Counted from the stretch's first letter, positions 44,604 through 57,176 are shown. The stretch: 64,000 nt of DNA from Gari tellinella (GCA_922989275.2 OV277857.1:81213321-81277320), one strand, 5' to 3'. Notes: generated by a model from the sequence alone, not told the origin. Numbers and translations: made by a program.

Positions 44604-45454
44604 GCATAAGGAGCATCACTAGGTTATAATTATTTTAAACGCACATTTCTACCATTTTACAACTCGTTGTCTCGCCCACTGCTGCTATTATGTTTTGCAT
44701 TTGCCTCTAGTATGAAAAGCAATATAAAAAGGATCAAAAGCACATATATGCCCGCTAGATTAAATGGTAGAGTTACACTTTTTTGTGTAATTTCTTTTTA
44801 CACCTTTTGTGTAAATAGTTTGGGCTTTGTCGCATTATAATTGTTTTTCCCCCCTTGAAAAGTCTTTTAACGTAAATATGTTTCCTAAACTACTTTTCAC
44901 ATGTTTATATAGACGCCTGATATTCATTTACACACACACATCTAGGCCAATCTGGTTTTCAGTTTTATTTTTAACATGAAAGTTCAGTTTCCTCAGAAAG
45001 AACACCGTCAACCTTTCACTGCTATGATCAGACTGTACATTATTTATAATTCTAACACGAATCGGAACCTACTGCATATAGACAAAGATTACCGTTAAAC
45101 GTATTTTCTTCCGCAATAATGAACTGCACGCGTAGCATTTCGATCGGATGTTCCGTTTGCCACATACGCGTAATATATGAATGAAATCTGTAAACACGAT
45201 ATCTCTGGCATAAAGCTGTCCCGACATGATATATTTGTTCGCTTCATTGTGACAGATGAAGCATTATTGACTTTGTATTGTTGTTTCTGTTGAGCTATTG
45301 CCATTTACTCGTTAAACAGCAGGAGTGAAAGTCATGTAAAGTTTCGAGTGTAACGGCCAAAATGGCGAAGCCACTGACAACACTTCCGGTGTGGCGTATT
45401 CTCCGGGAAAATACATTTATGTTAAAAGTCGCGTTAGAATTAAAATAACAAATT

Positions 45455-45595
45455 CGTAGGTGTTCATTATCGTGCATTAGATCACAGTCGTTGAAATGTG
45501 GGTAATTAGATCACCCAGCCTAAAGGCCTCGTGATCTAATGACTCCAAATCGCATCTCATTACTGTGATCTAATGCACGATAATGAACACCTACG
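45455..45595. repeat. Foldback hairpin, family unknown
   Basis: CGTAGGTGTTCATTATCGTG followed by CATTAGATCACAGT is exactly mirrored at 45562-45595. The centre has GATCACCCAGCCTAAAGGCC and GTGATCTAATGA. Ends do not match the named families. Confidence 0.75.
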
Positions 45596-45715
45596 TATTT
45601 ATTTTTTCTTAAATTGATAGTTTGGACAAAAATTAGACGGCGGTTACTCGGCACTGAATATGATTCTAACTCTTTAACAATTGTATTATTTTTTCTGTAG
45701 TCAATGTGCCTAGAT

Positions 45716-45966
45716 CTGGCCCCAAGGTTATAAAACTTTTAACGAACTCTGTGCTCAAAACACAGAACTTTTCTCAGCTCATTACACTCCAGCAAACATT
45801 TTATATATAACTAGTATTTGCATACCATAATTCTACTGTAAAAATATATCCAAATCAGGTTATTTAAATCAGTTCAAGCATAGTTTGTGAAAACTAGAGC
45901 ATGTAATCAAAATTTATTTTTGAGCACAGAGTTCGTTTTAAGTTTCATAACCTCGGACCCTGAATT
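45716..45966. repeat. Foldback element (GGNCCNAGGTTATAAAACTT ends)
   Basis: GGCCCCAAGGTTATAAAACTT at the left is mirrored by AAGTTTCATAACCTCGGACCC at the right; AACGAACTCTGTGCTCAAAA pairs with TTTTGAGCACAGAGTTCG. Ends resemble the element at 31195, the centre does not. Confidence 0.7.
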
Positions 45967-46167
45967 TGAAAGATATGCCTAAACTTCTTGACACAATTTG
46001 GCAATGAAAGGACTAACACTGACGGGCTCTTCTAGTTCAATATGTATCAACACTTGAGTTTAACTTCGAAAGTTATAGTGAACTCTTTTCATACAGATGA
46101 TTGTTGAATGAAGCCAAACGTATTGAAGAAAGTTCAAAGCTTTCTGCATTTACCTGTCATCTGTCAT

Positions 46168-46418
46168 TACAGTGGAGAATCTGTTATTCTTTCCCGTTTA
46201 AACGCAAACGTACGCAAACGCAAAGCACTAAAACGTAGAAAAGAACAACTTTTGGACAATTCTGATAGTTCATGTTTATCTTGGTGGCAAACAGTTTGGA
46301 GCCTGATCAGACGCCGGGTTACCCGGCGTCTGATCTGGATCCAAACTGTTTGTAAAGGAAAAAAACAGTTTTAGCGTAAACGCGTTTATCGGGAAAGAAT
46401 AACAGATTCTCCACTGTA
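46168..46418 (+). mobile_element. TA-1 MITE
   Basis: TACAGTGGAGAATCTGTTAT to CAGATTCTCCACTGTA; the right flank of the hairpin reads GTAAAGGAAAAAAACAG instead of GCACTGCAAATAATAG. Confidence 0.88.
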
Positions 46419-46879
46419 CAATAAGTTGCTCATAACAATCCTTAGATTTCCATATTTTCAAGCGCGATTGTAGAAATCGTACCTTAAACTCTTTCGCTAC
46501 TAGGCTCTATAACATTAACATAGTTATGCAAACAGTTAAAATCCAGATCATTGATATACATTGATATTTGGATCTAAACTGTTTGATACATATATCAATG
46601 CTTCCTAAGTAAAAAACGCAAAAAACTCCATCTTTTAAAATTCAGAGCAGAAATTCGAAGATTTCGGGCTAAATCTGTAGGTCCGGAGAATTAAGAAGTA
46701 TCCGAATATTTCGAAAAAAATGGTGGCCCTGCAAAATTCATAGTACATGTTTGACAGTACTCGATCTTTTATGTCTTTTGCTGCTATCATGACGTAAAAC
46801 GTCGTATAACACAGTTTGTTACCTTATATCGTCTGCTTAAATTTGTCGTCTGTTATTATTGATAAAATTTGGAATTTTA

Positions 46880-46995
46880 AGCGTTTTAACTTACGAAACA
46901 TTAATGTGAGTGTCAAACAGTTGGATTCTGATCAGACTCCGTGTTACGCGGCGTCTGCTCTGGGTTCAATTTGTATGTTAGTGTTATAGAGTCTG
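46880..46995. mobile_element. Decayed MITE with core-1
   Basis: GTGAGTGTCAAACAGTTGGA and GGGTTCAATTTGTATGT around GACTCCGTGTTACGCGGC. Paired ATCGTCTGCTT/GTCGTCTGTT boxes lie upstream at 46829-46854, and TCAGCAAAAGGGTTAA may be the right end. Confidence 0.5.
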
Positions 46996-47018
46996 TCAGC
47001 AAAAGGGTTAAGAACAAG

Positions 47019-47268
47019 TACAGTAGAGAATCTGTTATTCTTTCCCGTTTAAACGCAAACGTGCGCAAACGCAAAGCACTAAAACGTAGAAAAGTACAAC
47101 TTTTGGACAATTCTGATAATTCTTGTTTATCTTGGTGGCAAACAGTTTGGAGCCTGATCAGACGCCGGGTTACCCGGCGTCTGATCTGGCTCCAAACTGT
47201 TTGCACTGCAAATAATAGTTTTAGCGTAAACACGTTTATTGGGAAAGAATAACAGATTCTCCACTGTA
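47019..47268 (+). mobile_element. TA-1 MITE
   Basis: 250 bp with TA at both ends; inserted right after AGGGTTAAGAACAAG. Confidence 0.88.
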
Positions 47269-47499
47269 GTAAGGACCAATCTATGTGCCAAACTTCCATG
47301 TTAAACAGGGACCAAGTATATTATACATCAACAGTTGATATATCATAAAACTATGAATGTTTTGTCTTTAAATGTTTTGTTATTTCAGTATTATTTCACA
47401 CACATCACCTCTGCTGCTTCAGTGATTAAATCTCATTTCATTTCATGCACTCATAATTAGTATGAATTTGTTTATTGAGAATAATGCTACCACAGAGGG

Positions 47500-47690
47500 A
47501 CTATATAATTATTACGTGCGGTGACGTCCCCAATTTGAAAAAGTTGTCGTCTGCTGTTATTTCTCAAACAGAAATTTTAGGTATTTTGATATAAGAAATA
47601 CCGAAATGAGTGTCAATCAGTTTTGATCCTGATCAGACGCCGCGTTAAACGCGGCGTCTGATCATGATCAAAACTGTTTGAAAATAACTA
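47500..47690. mobile_element. Decayed TTAA-1-type MITE with core-1
   Basis: GTTGTCGTCTGCTGTTATTTC followed by a core-1 hairpin with GACGCCGCGTTAAACGCGGC (47610-47682). Confidence 0.6.
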
Positions 47691-48072
47691 TTGCACTTGA
47701 GGTAAGGCACTAGATGTGTTAGCATAGCGTTGGAGAATAAATCAGAAAAAAACTACAAATGTACATGAGCTGTTTGCTTCATTTATCGAGTTCTTAGCAG
47801 TAACATGAATAAAACACCTGTACCAAACATTCTATAACCATTCTCATGCTATAAGCGTATATGGAGTTTTATGAAAATAACGTCGACCAAGATGAGACAG
47901 CTGTCTGATCAGGGGCTGCACTGTTTTCTTATAGAATCGACCTGCTATGGGGTTTGCACCATTTCCTAGATTTGTTTTTGTTGCAAGTGTTATAGCTCAG
48001 ATGATAGATATTAATAGCGTACAGAGTTTAATATACATATAGATCTATGATATGTAGTAGGAAATGTTTATC

Positions 48073-48296
48073 TCTTTATCCCATAGCTAGTTTATAGTTT
48101 TGAAGACAGGTAAACACTTAAAGAAGGCTGAAATTAATGGCAAATTCTACTTTCATTTAGCCTGCTTTAAGCTACCATCTGCTAGGATAAAGAACATGTT
48201 CTTATGGTGCCAATCATGACTGTATTGGGACTGTTTTCTGCAGTCGAAGAATAAATTAAAGGCCATAAAATGCGTATCTATGGGGAAATGGGTTAA
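48073..48296 (+). mobile_element. TTAA-3 MITE, diverged
   Basis: CTTTATCCCATAGCTAGTTT to GGGGAAATGGGTTAA, with one good arm of core-2. Confidence 0.6.
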
Positions 48297-49348
48297 CAAT
48301 ATATCACAATGGCACGATCTTAATTGCTTTTCATGACTACCATTTGTTGTCTTTCAGTGTTTCTCATGTGTTACAAAATTCATATCCATAAAGTCCTATG
48401 AATGAATAAATTAACTTTAATGATCTTAAAGTGTTGATTTTGCTTAGGAGCCTATATTCATTTTCAAATGTGCAGACTTCATTATCATTTTGCCAACAAG
48501 ATTTTCGTCGTGGTTAATAAATTGTATATGTCTTAGATGATGTGTAATGAAAACACCTACTTTGATTATGTGAATAAATTCAAGCTTGAATTTCAAAACA
48601 GTATTATGTAGATACACACAGTAAACCATTGGTAAATAAATAAACATATATAGCGATCTCAAAAACTGGTAATTGCCCGATACAATATCAAAGCAATGTA
48701 GAAAGCTCCTTTTGGGCATTAATTTAACACTTTTATATGAGGATATGATTTCAACGTATTTTTAGGATGCAATATGTATATAGAATTTCTGAACATGAAA
48801 CACATGATTAAAACAAACATAATATTATGGTCATTATAAACTGTGTATATCCAGACCTTGTTTTTAGCATTATGCATGTAAAGTGGATATCCTTGCTATC
48901 ACCCAAGCAGGAACTAGCTATATTTTTCCCTCTACGAATTGTTTAGGTCAAGGCCAGTCGCCACATTGAAATCAGTGTCCAAATGTCCATTTTATTGTCT
49001 TCCAATCGAACATTTGTTGCACTGACACCAATGACATTCTCTCTTTAATCATTTAAATCATTGTAACGATTATACGCACCCTTTGCAAACAGTGTACCTG
49101 TAAACAGAACACTTGATTCAATATATTGCAAAATGACAAGCAGGACAGACCTTGGTCAGATGGCCCCCTTAGGAGCTCTCAGGGTGATCTGGATATAAGC
49201 TGCTTGTCTAGGGCAAGTATGCTCCTCACAGGTACACATTAAATTGGCACAGTACGAGTGGTTAAAGCAATTCACACAAAGTCCTACCACACGTGACTGC
49301 ACTGATATATGTAAAGCACACTCATTGCAGCCTGAAAAGAAGTTGAGT
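48297..49348. other. No gene seen
   Basis: AT-rich; a palindromic relic of the GTGTACCTGT type at about 49085-49235. Confidence 0.45.
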
Positions 49349-49598
49349 TACAGTGGAGAATCTGTTATTCTTTCCCGATTAAACGCAAACGTACGCAAAC
49401 GCAAAACACTAAAACGTAGAAAAGAACAACTTTTGGACAATTCTGATATTTCATGTTTATCATGGTGACAAACAGTTTGGAGCCTGATCAGACGCCGGGT
49501 TACCCGGCGTCTGATCTGGCTCCAAACTGTTTGCACTGGAAATAATAGTTTTAGCGTAAACGCGTTTATTGGGAAAGAATAACACATTCTCCACTGTA
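49349..49598 (+). mobile_element. TA-1 MITE
   Basis: 250 bp with TA at both ends; core-1 hairpin 49469-49534. Confidence 0.9.
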
Positions 49599-50080
49599 CT
49601 CAGCATTTTGATTACGATCCAAAATTATGAACAATTACAAATTGCTTTTTCCTCTTTATACAATGTTAAAATTATATCAGTTTATGTTTGCAAATGGCGA
49701 TTTTAACCCATTCACTTTTCATGAACAACTCCAGTTTCCGACTAAGTCATTTCCTTTTGTGACTATTTACGTCTTTTTTCTACATTAAATGGCAAAATGA
49801 CAATCAGTGCTTATCTGATCAGAGGGCTCCTTTAGGAGCCAAGTGCCTCTGATCAAGGTCTGCACGGTTTGTATATGACACATGTACTCCTCATATATAC
49901 ATAATTTGTTACGGACAAGTATGCGTGTCCGGTGTCTGTTAAACCTATTTATGCCTAGAGTATTCTTCCATGCTTATACATGTATATTGGATAAGTCCAT
50001 TTTAGCTCTTCTGTTTCGAAGAAACTACAGCTATTGTCATCACTCCGGCGTCTGTGTTGTCGCCGTCCGAAATCTTAACG

Positions 50081-50555
50081 TTGGTCATAACTTTAGAACT
50101 ACATGTGATACATAATCTATATTTGGTATGTGTACTAATCTCATAAAGATCTTGAGCTCAGTGCAACTTGAGTAATATCCGACAATGGTCAATGTCATTT
50201 AGAGGTCGTTTTAAGGTAAAATAGCGTAAATCTATCATTGGCCATAACTTTGTAACTGCATGTGATACAGACTTCATATATATGTGGCACGTGTACTCAA
50301 CGCAAGAAGATCTTGAGCTCAATACAAGTTTGGTCATGTCAGGCAATGGTCAATGTCATTTAATTAGAGGTCAAATATGGTTTAAATCAATATTGGCCAT
50401 AACTCTGGAACTACAAGTGATAGAGACATCATATTTGGCATGTGTATTTTTATACATACCGGTATATGTTTTTATATATTTAACTTAAGCATTGTGTGAC
50501 CTCAATAAAAGTTGGGTCATGTCAGACAACGTCAATGTCATTTATAGGTCACGGT
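50081..50555. repeat. Three tandem units of about 156 bp
   Basis: TTGG(C/T)CATAACT starts units at 50081, 50238 and 50393. Each carries CTACATGTGATA-like, AAGATCTTGAGCTCA-like and GACAATGGTCAATGTCATTT sequence in order. The third is interrupted by a CATACCGGTATATG stretch. Confidence 0.75.
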
Positions 50556-50624
50556 AACATCGGGGACATAGTGTTTTACAAACATCATTGTTCCTTCTTA
50601 ATCTTTTATGATAACAAAACAGAT

Positions 50625-50820
50625 GAGCATCCGCTCGCGGTGCATGTTTTTATATGGGATGCCTGGTCTAAATGTTCATTTTCGTTTTGTTTTATATTGA
50701 AATTCCTATCATCAAACAGTGTAGACTCTGATCAGACGCCGCATATGGCGGCGTCTGATCAGAGTCTACACTGTTTGCCTATGACCCTTTTATAGGACGC
50801 TAGACACAAATGAGTTGATT
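50625..50820 (-). mobile_element. TTAA-2 MITE, one end decayed
   Basis: GGGATGCCTGGTCTAAATGTT, core-1 hairpin (50715-50780, GACGCCGCATATGGCGGCGTC) and GACACAAATGAGTTGA. Confidence 0.72.
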
Positions 50821-51858
50821 AGTTCAAGCAGACGATGTGTTATTGTGGGATACTGATTTTATTGACTGCTTGCAGTATCGCGTACTGATAATGGAAATAG
50901 ATTGAAGACTACAGCCAATATTTCATTTAGCGACCATTAAAAAGATAAATCATAGGCAGGCTTTGGTAAAAGTAGTTGCTTCATACAGAATACAGATAAT
51001 GCAGAAAATTCATTAAGAAGCTTTCCGCATTATTTTTATCCTGCATTAAACAGTAACCTATCTTAAGATATATACTGGCTGAGATGTTGCTTAAAATAAG
51101 ATTTACGGTATCAATGTAAAAAACTGGATTATCTGATGCCGTGCCCCGACAATGCCATGTTCAGGTGACAAACAAAAGACTGACCCATAAACACATTGTA
51201 AGCATTATAGCGTTTATTCTTTATAAATCGATGGACCAGTTTTGTTTCTTTTGTTCAAAGTTTGTGGATCACTCAACATACAGACACTACTATATTGACT
51301 CTTTGCATGCTGGGTATTTATTTTCGTCTGCAACAATTTGTCGTCTGCTATCGTTCTAAAATTACAATTTTTAATATTTCTTTTAAATCCAGGATCAGAA
51401 TGGCAAACAGTTTGGATAATGATGAGACGCCGCGTTACTCGGCGTCTCATCTTGATCCAATCTGTTGGCAGAGGTAATCACTATTGCAGGTACATCTGCC
51501 GCTAGCATGCAAAGAGTTAAGCCACAATACGTTCACAACTTTTAGTACAAACAGTGGTTTGGTGCAAGAGATATGATATGCAGATAATGAAAAGAAGAGT
51601 TTTTTAAAAGTAGGAGACTGCATCATACTGGTTCTGCATTTAGCAACCACCTGTCTGTGGAGATACTAGGTAATATTTACTGAATTAAGGCTCAGGATAG
51701 GTAAAAATGTATAAAGAATGTCAAAACAAATGGTTTCCGTTTTAATTGACATAGATATATAACTGAGAATGAATGCAAACTCCGTTATTACAACTACACT
51801 GTTCTCGACAAAAATGCTAAACTTTGGTATGTAAGTCAGGGTTTTTCTTCAGGCAAGA
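50821..51858. other. No gene seen; MITE relics
   Basis: A core-1 hairpin with GAGACGCCGCG...CGGCGTCTC at 51400-51468 between paired GTCGTCTGC boxes (51328-51350) and GCAAAGAGTTAA (51509), probably a TTAA-1 relative. TA-2-like relics lie near 50940-51080 and 51590-51660. Confidence 0.5.
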
Positions 51859-52070
51859 TTAACCATTTACTCTCAATGCAACAAAAAAAAGCGTTTGCAA
51901 TCAGTTCGGATCCTGATTAGACGCCACGTCACGCGGCGTCTCATCAGGATCCAAACTGTTTGACACTCATATCAATATTTCTTAAGTCATATCACCTGAA
52001 ATCTAACTTTGAAATGTTCTTTTAGACGACAATATTGAAACAGACGACAATGAAACGGTGAAGGGGTAAA
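51859..52070 (+). mobile_element. TTAA-1 MITE
   Basis: TTAACCATTTACTCTCAATG to AAACGGTGAAGGGGTAA, core-1 hairpin 51895-51962, paired CAGACGAC boxes near the right end. Confidence 0.75.
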
Positions 52071-52338
52071 ACGCTCACTATTTACTTGGCAGCGAAGGAG
52101 TTAAAGAAAGACACCAAGTACAGTAGGAGTATTTTAACCTTTGCCCGTTTACCCAATGCACACTGTTGGTGCTTATGTACGCCCTTAACAGACAGTACAG
52201 TAAAACCTATCTATTACGACAACTTAAAAGAAGGCTAATTGACTGCATGAAATACAAGTGCCATCTTAAAACAAGGTGAATGTAAAACAGAAAGCTCCTC
52301 AATGAGCTTTCTGTTATACGTTCCCCTTGCCTTAAAGC

Positions 52339-52873
52339 GACTCGCAACCAGATGGTGCATTAAAAATAGTAATTTGTAAATATGTGTCAAACGCTTATAT
52401 AAATGGTAAAGAATTAGTTTAGGATAAGAAATTCTGTTTAAAAAAATGTATTTCAATAAAACAAATATTGGTCTCTGGTGGGATTCGAACCCGGGGCCCG
52501 GCATTGGCGGACAAAAGGCAAAATAGGGGAAACCGCTTAGACCAATGGACCACGGAACTATCCGTTTATCTCGGATCGATTTAACGTATTTAAATGTGTA
52601 GCGATCGAAAGTGCATACAACTTCGTAATTCGGCTCGTGTTTATGTCTGAGCCCGTGTAGAGAAGCAACAACAACAACTATACCGTCTACTAGTCGGTAT
52701 AGAAAAACGATGGAAAATATCTAAAAATCTAAGATTCGGTGACGATTCTTGAGACTTTTTTTGGACTGATCATATTTTTTTAATGTCAGAAGCCAAATAA
52801 TGCCACAAATTTGCTTTTATTTGAGTATTTTATTTTATTTTATTTTGACAAGTACACCATCCGGTTGCGAGTC
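52339..52873. mobile_element. Nonautonomous element with GACTCGCAACC ends carrying a tRNA-like unit
   Basis: GACTCGCAACCAGATGGTG at 52339-52357 is mirrored by CACCATCCGGTTGCGAGTC at 52855-52873. Flanks CTTAAAGC and CTTTAAGC could be an imperfect 8-bp target duplication, as in hAT elements. The interior is otherwise unremarkable apart from the tRNA-like unit. Confidence 0.7.
52478..52560 (-). repeat. tRNA-like sequence inside the GACTCGCAACC element
   Basis: Minus strand: GTTCCGTGGTCCATTGGTCT (A-box region) and CCCCGGGTTCGAATCCCACC (B-box arm). The spacing is too long for a simple cloverleaf; an intron, a long variable arm or decay could explain it. Confidence 0.5.
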
Positions 52874-53227
52874 CCTTTAAGCAATCACCTGCCTTAAACA
52901 GATGAAAATTAACACAATTTAATGGTCGTAATAGAGAGGTTTTACTGTACAACTGAAAAAAAGTACACGTACTTGTACTATGCAAACAGGGTAGACCCAG
53001 ATCAGAGAATTCTTAGGGATCAGATCATTGTCTATCCTGTTTCTGAATTTGAAATATAGTGTAAAGGTCAACCCTAAATAGTTCAAATATGATTGAAAAC
53101 TCGAACTATCCGTTTGAAGTTTCACATATGGATTAGTTAAGACGCGATCTTTGTTTAACACCACTAATGAGTCTTATTTTAAGTGGCCGAAAGTTGGTTA
53201 TTGAGGAGGTACCGGGGTCGATGCAAT

Positions 53228-53425
53228 TACAGTCGAAATTCGATACTTCGAAATTGCCTAATTCGAACTTGCCAGTATTTCATAAGTATAATTACGATAA
53301 CTCGATCTCGCTAAAGTTGAACATAACCGTATTTCAAAGTTAAAACGTGGCTAAGCCACGTTTTAACTTTGGAATATGGGTTTGTTCGAACTAACGCGAG
53401 TTCGAATAATCGAACTTCGACTGCA
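53228..53425. mobile_element. TA-3 MITE
   Basis: TACAGTCGAAATTCGATACT to CGAACTTCGACTGCA; core-3 hairpin with GGCTAAGCC tip. Confidence 0.85.
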
Positions 53426-53428
53426 TAT

Positions 53429-54590
53429 ATGCAAATATTTCACTATGATTTGCTAACATCAATCTGCTAGTCTAGGGGCGAAAGTCTATAATGTACACAA
53501 AGGGTAAACCACTATAGTCGCTGTTCATATATACTTAGGTAACACTCCGGAATATCAAACAAGGACTATTTGCGTACAGGAAGAATTAGCAAGTTCAGAT
53601 TTTATAACAAAACAAAACCACACATAAAAAGTTACCCTGTAAATTTGACATTGACCTTTAACTTCAGTTACAGAAAAAGCTTGCCCTGAGCGTATAACAT
53701 AATATATATCATTGCAGCTAGGGAAACCAAAATATGTGTGTAATACATCTTAGGATGACATGGTGTCACTAACCATCACTTTGGCCTTGATCGTTGACCG
53801 TCGACCTCAATTGTGGAAGAAGCTTTTCCAGAGCATATTACTTATATCAAAGCATCAGCGCAATTCGTGGCATGGCCCTGTGTTGCTTACAATTTGCAGG
53901 TTACTGTGACCTTGAACATGAACCAAGACCTCAGTTATAAAAGAGTTTGTCCAGTGAATGTTTTCCATATCATATCAGCTAGACTCTCGTATAAAGAGTT
54001 TACTGTGCGAGTATATGGCGAAAAGTGTGGTACCATTTTCAAATTTTGTGTATGAGTACATGTATATTTACTATTCTGCATACAAGAAAAAAGCAATTAT
54101 CAGTGTCAAAAAATACTATATGGTCGTCTTTTGTTCACTGATACATACTTTACCGTCTACAAAATGCCTACGTGATAAAAGCTATTTACCCCTCCTGATG
54201 CTTTAGCGAAAACGCCACATTAATGGTAGAATGTTCGTATCCGCATATACAATATGTATGCGTATGTGACATGTAGCCAGTTATGCGCCAACATTTTTCA
54301 TTTAGATTTTAAAGATAGATTTCAGTTGTTGTTTTTTATCTTGTTTTTGCCTTGTTTTAAAAACTGAATATCATAACTCAAGTTTTACTGGTTTTGTACA
54401 TGTTAATCTGTTGTATAAGATGTATTATTTGTACGTAAGTGTAACAAATAAATAAATGTCTGTCTGTCTGTCTGTGTCTGTCTGTCTGCCTGTCTACCTG
54501 ATATTGTGTGTGTTCCTGTACTGTTATACCCGCTGTATTTTGCATGAATAAACCTTATTAACTAACCATTTGCATACAAGTATCTAAAAT
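53429..54590. other. No gene seen; degenerate repeats and microsatellite
   Basis: 53640-53960 contains loose repeats with TTGACCTT/TGACCTTGA and CAGAGCATA-type words, similar in style to 13535-13750. A CTGT microsatellite spans about 54459-54495. Confidence 0.5.
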
Positions 54591-54924
54591 TGGGTCTAGA
54601 TTAGACGCTGCGAAACCTGGATTCAGATCAGGATCGAAACCGTTTAACTCTTTTGATAATGTGTCTGCAGTTAGAAATGCTGTAAAAATGAATCTTACAG
54701 AACAATTGCAGACGACACCAATGAAGCAGACGATAATATAGCAGTGGAAAGGGTTAGAATGCAACGAGGTAATTAATTTGCAGCATATGACGAAAGTGCA
54801 TAACATTAAAGACCTTACATTTTAGTTGTCCGGTATCTGAAAAGATTGATTTCTTTCACGGCAAATTGATACATTTAGCAAGCAGTCGAAATACTATTCA
54901 ATCTGAAGCAAATGATAGGGCGTC

Positions 54925-54995
54925 GTACAAACAGATTATATCCAGATGAGACGCCGAATAATTCGGCGTCTCATCTGGATCCAAACTATTTGAAT
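54925..54995. repeat. Core-1 hairpin (GAGACGCC variant)
   Basis: ATATCCAGATGAGACGCCGA and TCGGCGTCTCATCTGGATCC facing each other around ATAAT. GTTTAATC...TTAACTCTTTCC nearby suggests a TTAA-1 relative. Confidence 0.65.
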
Positions 54996-55194
54996 CTTTA
55001 ATGATAAATTACAGTAATGAGGCATGGAAAATCTACCCACAGAATTTCTACAGACGACCAATTATACAGACTATAAAAACAAACTAGCGCGCTAAAGATT
55101 GCAATAGAGATCAATGGGACATGCACGTTTTATTAACTCTTTCCCTGCCAAGTTTAATCGTCTGCTTTAACCCTCTTACCACCAAAATATCGTT

Positions 55195-55350
55195 TCCATT
55201 GCATGTGTCGTTTGCAATATTTTTAAAGTCATCTTTAGGGCTGTTTTGACTGAAGAAATGTTGATACGAGTGTCAAACAGTTTGGAACCTGATCAGACGC
55301 CGCGTTACGTGGCATCTGATCAGGATCCAAACTGTTTGCAAAGTCGCCTT
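55195..55350. mobile_element. Decayed TTAA-1 MITE with core-1
   Basis: Core-1 hairpin 55274-55340 (GACGCCGCGTTACGTGGCAT), preceded by GAGTGTCAAACAG. The opposite end near 55165 (CTTTAACCCTCTTACCACC) reads as a TTAA-type terminus. Confidence 0.6.
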
Positions 55351-56028
55351 TTGGGATAATTACATCTCACTGATTTCTTTCAGGTTTTTTTTCTTTGTAA
55401 ACGCTATTTGACTTACAATAGCAAACAGTGTGGATATTGATCACACACCAAAATAAATCAGCATCTGATTATTAAAATGTTACTTGTAAGTTTACAATCA
55501 TAGTTAGGTTTCTGAAGTTATTAGATCTTTATATAAAATTATTTTTAATTTGGAAACAGATTACAGTGGGTAAATTTTAAGCAAACGATATATTAGATTG
55601 ATCGAGTTGTAAAAGCTGATTTGGTACAAATGCAGATATAGCGATAATAAAGCTCTACTATAGCGACCCCTGGTATTGACGAGACACGGTGATTTAATGC
55701 AGAGTGGGAGTAAAACAAACTGTTATACAGGAGCTTTCTGTTTCACTTTCATCCTACTTTAAGCAGCTACCACCAGCCTCAAGCCAAGAAAACAAGTAAT
55801 CGCATAAACTAGATGAAACTGGAGTTAATATTGGTGACCAAGGTGCATGCGTTTGTTTAGTCAGTGTCTGTTAGACGGAACAATTAACCCTTCTTCTGCT
55901 AAGCAAGTAGTGTTTGTTTGTTGTTGTTGTTTTTTTTAAAAGCACATACTTTTATTTTCATTGTATATTTTATTTTACATGTACTGTACTTCACTATTGT
56001 TGTTTCAGTGCAATATTTTGGTTGACAG

Positions 56029-56243
56029 GTTTAACCCCTTCACTGCCTTACCCCGAGTACGCTAGTTATTTGCAAACAGTTTGGGTCCTGATCAGACGCC
56101 GCGTTACGCGGCGTCTGATCAGGATCCAAACTGTTTGTCATCCATTTCATTATATCTTAAGTCAAATTTGGTAAAACTTAAAATTTAAATATAAAAGCAG
56201 ACGACAACTGTTTGAATCGATGACGTCATGGCGATGAAGGTAT
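56029..56243 (+). mobile_element. TTAA-1 MITE (uninterrupted version of 16033)
   Basis: TTTAACCCCTTCACTGCCTTA continues directly into CCCCGAGTACG, then a perfect core-1 hairpin (56073-56140). It ends GATGACGTCATGGCGATGAAGG. Confidence 0.82.
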
Positions 56244-56313
56244 AATTTGACATCTCATCCGGATCCAAACCGTTTGCAAAAGTCATCAATATACGCCATT
56301 AACAAGATAATGG

Positions 56314-56516
56314 TTAACGCATTATCCCATACATAAGCCTTTTTATGCCTTTGATGTATTCCTCCACTGAAGAAAATAGTTCCGTTTTATACAGTCAGGA
56401 ATGTGCAAAATGAGTAATAGTTATATCCTAGCAGAGTGTAGCTTAGAACAGGTTAAGTGGTCATCTTCTTTTAAAACTAGAATCAGGCTAAGGGGTAATT
56501 GGTTAACGCAGTCATA
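56314..56516 (-). mobile_element. TTAA-3 MITE, hairpin deleted
   Basis: TTAACGCATTATCCCATACA to AAGGGGTAATTGGTTAA; only one core-2 arm is left. Confidence 0.65.
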
Positions 56517-57176
56517 TTAATGTAAACTGATAAGAAATGTAATAAAGCAGGCGACAAAAATAGTGGATTGCATTAAAATGACGTTTCGTGATAAATCAGC
56601 AGACGATAATTGAAAAATGATCAATGACGTGACCCCACAACGCCCTCTAGTGGATACTTTTCAATGTAGCGAGGTAAGGCTTTGGTCAGCACATATACTG
56701 TCGTCTGCTGCATGAAAACAATTAGTGATGTTACGTTTATTTCGATTTAATGTATTTTCTCGTTGCATTGATAAGTCAGTGTTAAAAGATAGCATTGTTC
56801 TATAAAAGGGTATTAGTCGAAAATCGAAACAACATTGAGCCCTAGCGACGAGTTATCTCTTTATTTACAAACAACGTACCTGTTAAGAGTGCACTTGTCT
56901 TATGGAAACAGTGTAGATCAATAGCATGAGCCCTCTGTTCAGGATCGGAATCGTTTATTATATTACAACATATTGTTGAAAACAACCCTCGGTAGATATA
57001 ATCGTAAATGGACTGTACTTAATTCGAACTAAGAATTATCCATTTGAAGCTTCTGGAGCGAATGGGTTAAATCGACTTTAACCGTATTTTAAAGTTAAAA
57101 CGTGACGTGTTTTCAACATTTATTTTCGACTTAGTCGAGTTTGGGTTATAATCGACAGTCGCGTGTACATGTAGAA

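Larger units (their letters stand above)
52195..52950. mobile_element. TA-2 MITE split by another element
   Basis: TACAGTAAAACCTATCTATT at the left and ATAGAGAGGTTTTACTGTA at the right are clear TA-2 ends. The hairpin arm stops at CTTAAAGC and resumes as CTTTAAGCAATCACCTG after the insertion at 52339-52873. Confidence 0.82.

Noticed and set aside
44353..44619. Open frames of 80-110 codons on both strands of each TA-1 copy (for example at 16051, 24486, 46168, 47019, 49349, 62229) with repeated peptides such as SRLNANVRKRKALK
   Set aside because: They follow the MITE boundaries, occur on both strands through a palindrome, have no start or splice logic, and recur only because the element is repeated. 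They are not genes.
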